In this document: positions 61,396 through 64,000 of the stretch, piece by piece | Layout: the number at the start of each line of letters is the position of its first letter | How positions within the stretch are numbered: the first letter of the stretch is position 1 | Assembly (NCBI RefSeq): GCF_937912035.1 | Contig: NZ_CALDPF010000023.1 | Span: forward strand, 1-64,000 | Length of the DNA: 64,000 nt | Reading direction: 5' to 3' | Origin: an uncultured Bacteroides sp. | GTDB taxonomy: Bacteria; Bacteroidota; Bacteroidia; Bacteroidales; Bacteroidaceae | Program-made: the position numbers and the translations under genes | Notes under the pieces: model-generated | What the model was told of the DNA's origin: nothing | Seen by the model: the letters and a program-made list of their open reading frames with translations, nothing else | Database searches by the model: none

Positions 61396-64000
61396 TTAGA
61401 AGGTTACGTTTACACCGAATGAGAATGATTTAGCATTCGGATAATTATCGTTACGGGTATCTCCTGAGCCTTTTTCTGGATCCCAGTTATTAAGTTTAGT
61501 GAATGTAAGCAAATTTGTTCCGGCAAAATAAATACGGAGTTTTGAAACCCCAATTTTAGGTATTTCGCCAAAAGTATAACCAAATTCAAGATTCTTCAAT
61601 CGCAAATAACTTGAATTTTCCAACCAGAATGACGAGAACTGATCGTTCATTGTATTACCCAAAGCAGGCATAGAGCCATTAGGATTACTTGCAGACCATC
61701 TGTCAAGCCATCTATCGGTAAAATTACCACGGATATCTGTTGTTGTTTCCCAATTATAACGATATATACCTGCTACTCCCTGCCAGAAAGTTGACAAATC
61801 AAAACCTTTCCAACCTGCTCCCAAATTAACACCGTATGTATATTTAGGGAATGGATTACCGATAATAGTTCTATCTTCTGGTGTAATATTAGCATCATCA
61901 TTAATATCAGCATACATAATATCACCAAGTTTTGGTTTTACACCATTTTGCAGAATCTGCTCACCTTTAGAATTTGTTCTATTAATATCAGCTTCAGTTC
62001 TGTAGATACCAATGGCCTGATAAGCATAGTAAGCACCGATAGGTTCACCGACACGATTTATTGTCTGTCCACTAATTCGTTCATCCAATCCACCCATGTA
62101 AAGAATTTCATTTTTCACATGTGAAAGATTAAACCCTGCATACCAATTCCAATCACCTTTACTGTCATTATAATTAACATTCCATTCCCATCCTCTGTTA
62201 CGTACAGTACCTACATTTTGATATGGAGCTCCCAATGATCCCAAGAAAATGTTAGGCATAGCCAACTGCATTAGGATATCTGAAGTCTTTTTATCAAACC
62301 ACTCAAATGTAGTCTGTATCCTATTATTAAGGAATCCCAAGTCTATTGCAGCATTGATAGTTCTGGTTGTTTCCCATTTTATATTCTCGTTAGCAATAGA
62401 AGTTGATACCATACCTGTCTGTGGATCTTTTCCCTGATCAAAGTAATAATTACCGGAAGCACCCAAACTGGACAGATAAGCATAACTACCTATTTCCTGA
62501 TTACCCAATTTACCCCATGAGAAACGAAGCTTACCGAATAACCATTGATAGTCTTCCATAAATGATTCATTTGTAAATACCCAACCTGCTGATAAAGACG
62601 GGAATGTAGCATATCTGTTACTCTTAGGCATACGAGAAGAACCATCATGACGTATATTCGCTTCAAAAAGATATTTGTCCGCATAACTATAGTTTATGCG
62701 TCCGAAAAATGACTGTAATCTATATTCGTTACTATTACCTATTGCCGATGGATTTTTTGATCCTCCATCAAGTTCATAAATATTTTCTGTAGGGAAGCCT
62801 TCTTTACCTGCCGTAGTTGTAGAGCGTGAATAACTTAACAATGAGTGACCTGCCAACACATTCAGACTATGCAAACCGAATTTTTTGTTATAAGTCAAGA
62901 TGTTTTCATTAGTCCATGTAGTTTCTCTCCAATAATAATCTTCAAGTCTGTTGTTTGCTCCCGGAATTTTCAACTCATTTCCTTCAGCATCATATCTTCC
63001 CAATTCTTTAGGCTTATATGTTTTCACTGCATTCATATTGAAAGAATAGGCCAAACTTGTTTTAAACTGAAGTCCATCAATAATGTCAATTCCTGCGTAT
63101 GCTTTACCGTTAAATCTCCATGTTTCGTCTTTGCGATAACCTTCATTTATAAACTGCATTGGATTTTTCACCATCTCAGCATCTTTCAGAGAACCGTCAA
63201 CATATCCATAATGACCATTAGAATATCTTACAGGAACTGTAGGTCTTGAGAACCACGACAGATAACGCATTACGCTGGTATCTCCACTAGGAGAAACATA
63301 TGCCGGCTGATCTACGTTATTCTTATTGCCCGAAAGATTCAAACCAAAATTAAAAATACCTTGTTTGCTGTCTATATTAGAACGGAAAGCAAACTTTTCT
63401 GCCCCTGTTTTACGCATGATACCTTCCTGGTTTGAATAAGAAATGGATGTCATGTAATGTGTATTTTCGTTACCACCGGACACAGACAAATGATGCTGAT
63501 GCATACCTGCTGTTCTGAATACTTCATCAAGCCAGTTGGTATTTGCATAATGATCCGGATCGGAACCGTCTCTAAGTTTTTGCAAAGCAACATCATCGTA
63601 AGTTCCTGGTTTAACTTCATTCTTCATCAATGCCCAGTTATATGCATCCACATAATTAGGAAGCATAGCTTTCTGGATAGTGTAATTACCAGAATAATTA
63701 ACACTTACTTTACCTGCCTTACCTTTCTTTGTAGTAATAAGTATAACACCGTTAGCAGCACGAACACCATAAATTGCTGCCGATGCGGCATCTTTCAATA
63801 CTGAAATATTTTCAATATCAGCCGAAGGGATATCACTCATTTGCGAAAGGGTACCTTCAACACCATCAATAATAACCATAGGATTATTGTTTCCGAATGT
63901 TCCTACACCACGCACACGGACTTCCATATCCTCCTTACCTGCCTGACCGCCATTCTGACTAATCATCAAACCTGGCATACGTCCCTGCAACAATGAAGCT
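61396..64000 (-). CDS. SusC/RagA-type TonB-dependent receptor, cut by the right edge
   Basis: Outer-membrane porin that imports glycan fragments using TonB energy. The visible 868 codons run from within the plug domain ('LLQGRMPGLMISQNGGQAGKEDM', then 'DIENISVLKDAASAAIYGVRAANGVILITTKKG') through a full 22-strand barrel to a C-terminal 'FSFGVNVTF' ending in Phe. The frame stays open to the edge at 64000, so signal peptide, carboxypeptidase-like domain and TonB box lie outside. It starts the susC-susD-GH16 unit. Confidence 0.96.
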   Translation of the reverse strand, partial: ASLLQGRMPGLMISQNGGQAGKEDMEVRVRGVGTFGNNNPMVIIDGVEGTLSQMSDIPSADIENISVLKDAASAAIYGVRAANGVILITTKKGKAGKVSVNYSGNYTIQKAMLPNYVDAYNWALMKNEVKPGTYDDVALQKLRDGSDPDHYANTNWLDEVFRTAGMHQHHLSVSGGNENTHYMTSISYSNQEGIMRKTGAEKFAFRSNIDSKQGIFNFGLNLSGNKNNVDQPAYVSPSGDTSVMRYLSWFSRPTVPVRYSNGHYGYVDGSLKDAEMVKNPMQFINEGYRKDETWRFNGKAYAGIDIIDGLQFKTSLAYSFNMNAVKTYKPKELGRYDAEGNELKIPGANNRLEDYYWRETTWTNENILTYNKKFGLHSLNVLAGHSLLSYSRSTTTAGKEGFPTENIYELDGGSKNPSAIGNSNEYRLQSFFGRINYSYADKYLFEANIRHDGSSRMPKSNRYATFPSLSAGWVFTNESFMEDYQWLFGKLRFSWGKLGNQEIGSYAYLSSLGASGNYYFDQGKDPQTGMVSTSIANENIKWETTRTINAAIDLGFLNNRIQTTFEWFDKKTSDILMQLAMPNIFLGSLGAPYQNVGTVRNRGWEWNVNYNDSKGDWNWYAGFNLSHVKNEILYMGGLDERISGQTINRVGEPIGAYYAYQAIGIYRTEADINRTNSKGEQILQNGVKPKLGDIMYADINDDANITPEDRTIIGNPFPKYTYGVNLGAGWKGFDLSTFWQGVAGIYRYNWETTTDIRGNFTDRWLDRWSASNPNGSMPALGNTMNDQFSSFWLENSSYLRLKNLEFGYTFGEIPKIGVSKLRIYFAGTNLLTFTKLNNWDPEKGSGDTRNDNYPNAKSFSFGVNVTF

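Overview
The window reads as chromosomal DNA of a Bacteroidales bacterium (Bacteroides/Phocaeicola type). The support is a SusC/SusD pair, a GH97 SusB-type glucosidase, fimbrillin-like and GldB-like lipoproteins, a Na+-pumping oadGAB operon, lipoproteins with Bacteroidetes-style lipoboxes, and promoters of the Bacteroidetes primary sigma type (TTTG, 19-20 bp, TAnnTTTG). At least four promoters fit that pattern exactly (near 1710-1741, 4863-4893, 17131-17161 and 22803-22833). No insertion sequence, phage, CRISPR array or rRNA was seen.

Layout. 1-7.4 kb: a coiled-coil lipoprotein followed by the start of another secreted protein, a small HTH regulator, GH97, crcB, a pentapeptide-repeat protein and enolase. 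7.5-7.8 kb: tRNA-Thr(UGU) preceded by a structured RNA that may be the SRP RNA. 7.9-12.3 kb: a tight six-gene run (DUF4199-like protein, glycosyltransferase 2, two envelope proteins, MntP, ApbE), closed by a remarkable four-unit 22-bp palindrome array. 12.4-16.9 kb: GH2 and a sialate-O-acetylesterase-like enzyme. 17.2-22.8 kb: glutamate dehydrogenase, a fimbrillin-like lipoprotein, a coiled-coil membrane protein and an S41 protease. 22.9-27.8 kb: TolC-HlyD-ABC2-ABC2 efflux operon without an ATPase. 27.9-36 kb: a TonB-domain protein with an odd tail, dipeptidyl peptidase IV, LipA, a membrane protein with a NUDIX-like domain, an RsmI-like methyltransferase, GldB and FabI. 36.2-39.6 kb: oadGAB.

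39.7-58.9 kb is the most interesting part. A TolC and a membrane-fusion protein are followed by five paralogous ~780-residue MacB/FtsX-type permeases that share one ATPase gene. The cluster ends in an NtrC-family response regulator (with GAFTDA instead of GAFTGA) and its histidine kinase. Upstream of the first gene sit two abutting 21-bp inverted repeats (ACTGTAA, 7 bp, TTACA[C/G]T) about 70-90 bp before a TTGGCACG sigma-54-type -24 element. My reading (inference) is one circuit: the kinase/regulator pair at the end binds the tandem sites and drives sigma-54 transcription of the envelope-export operon. An XRE/membrane-protein pair with its own operator-like repeat lies inside the cluster on the other strand.

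58.9-64 kb: a compact glycan-use locus (SusC, SusD, GH16) on the minus strand; SusC runs off the right edge.
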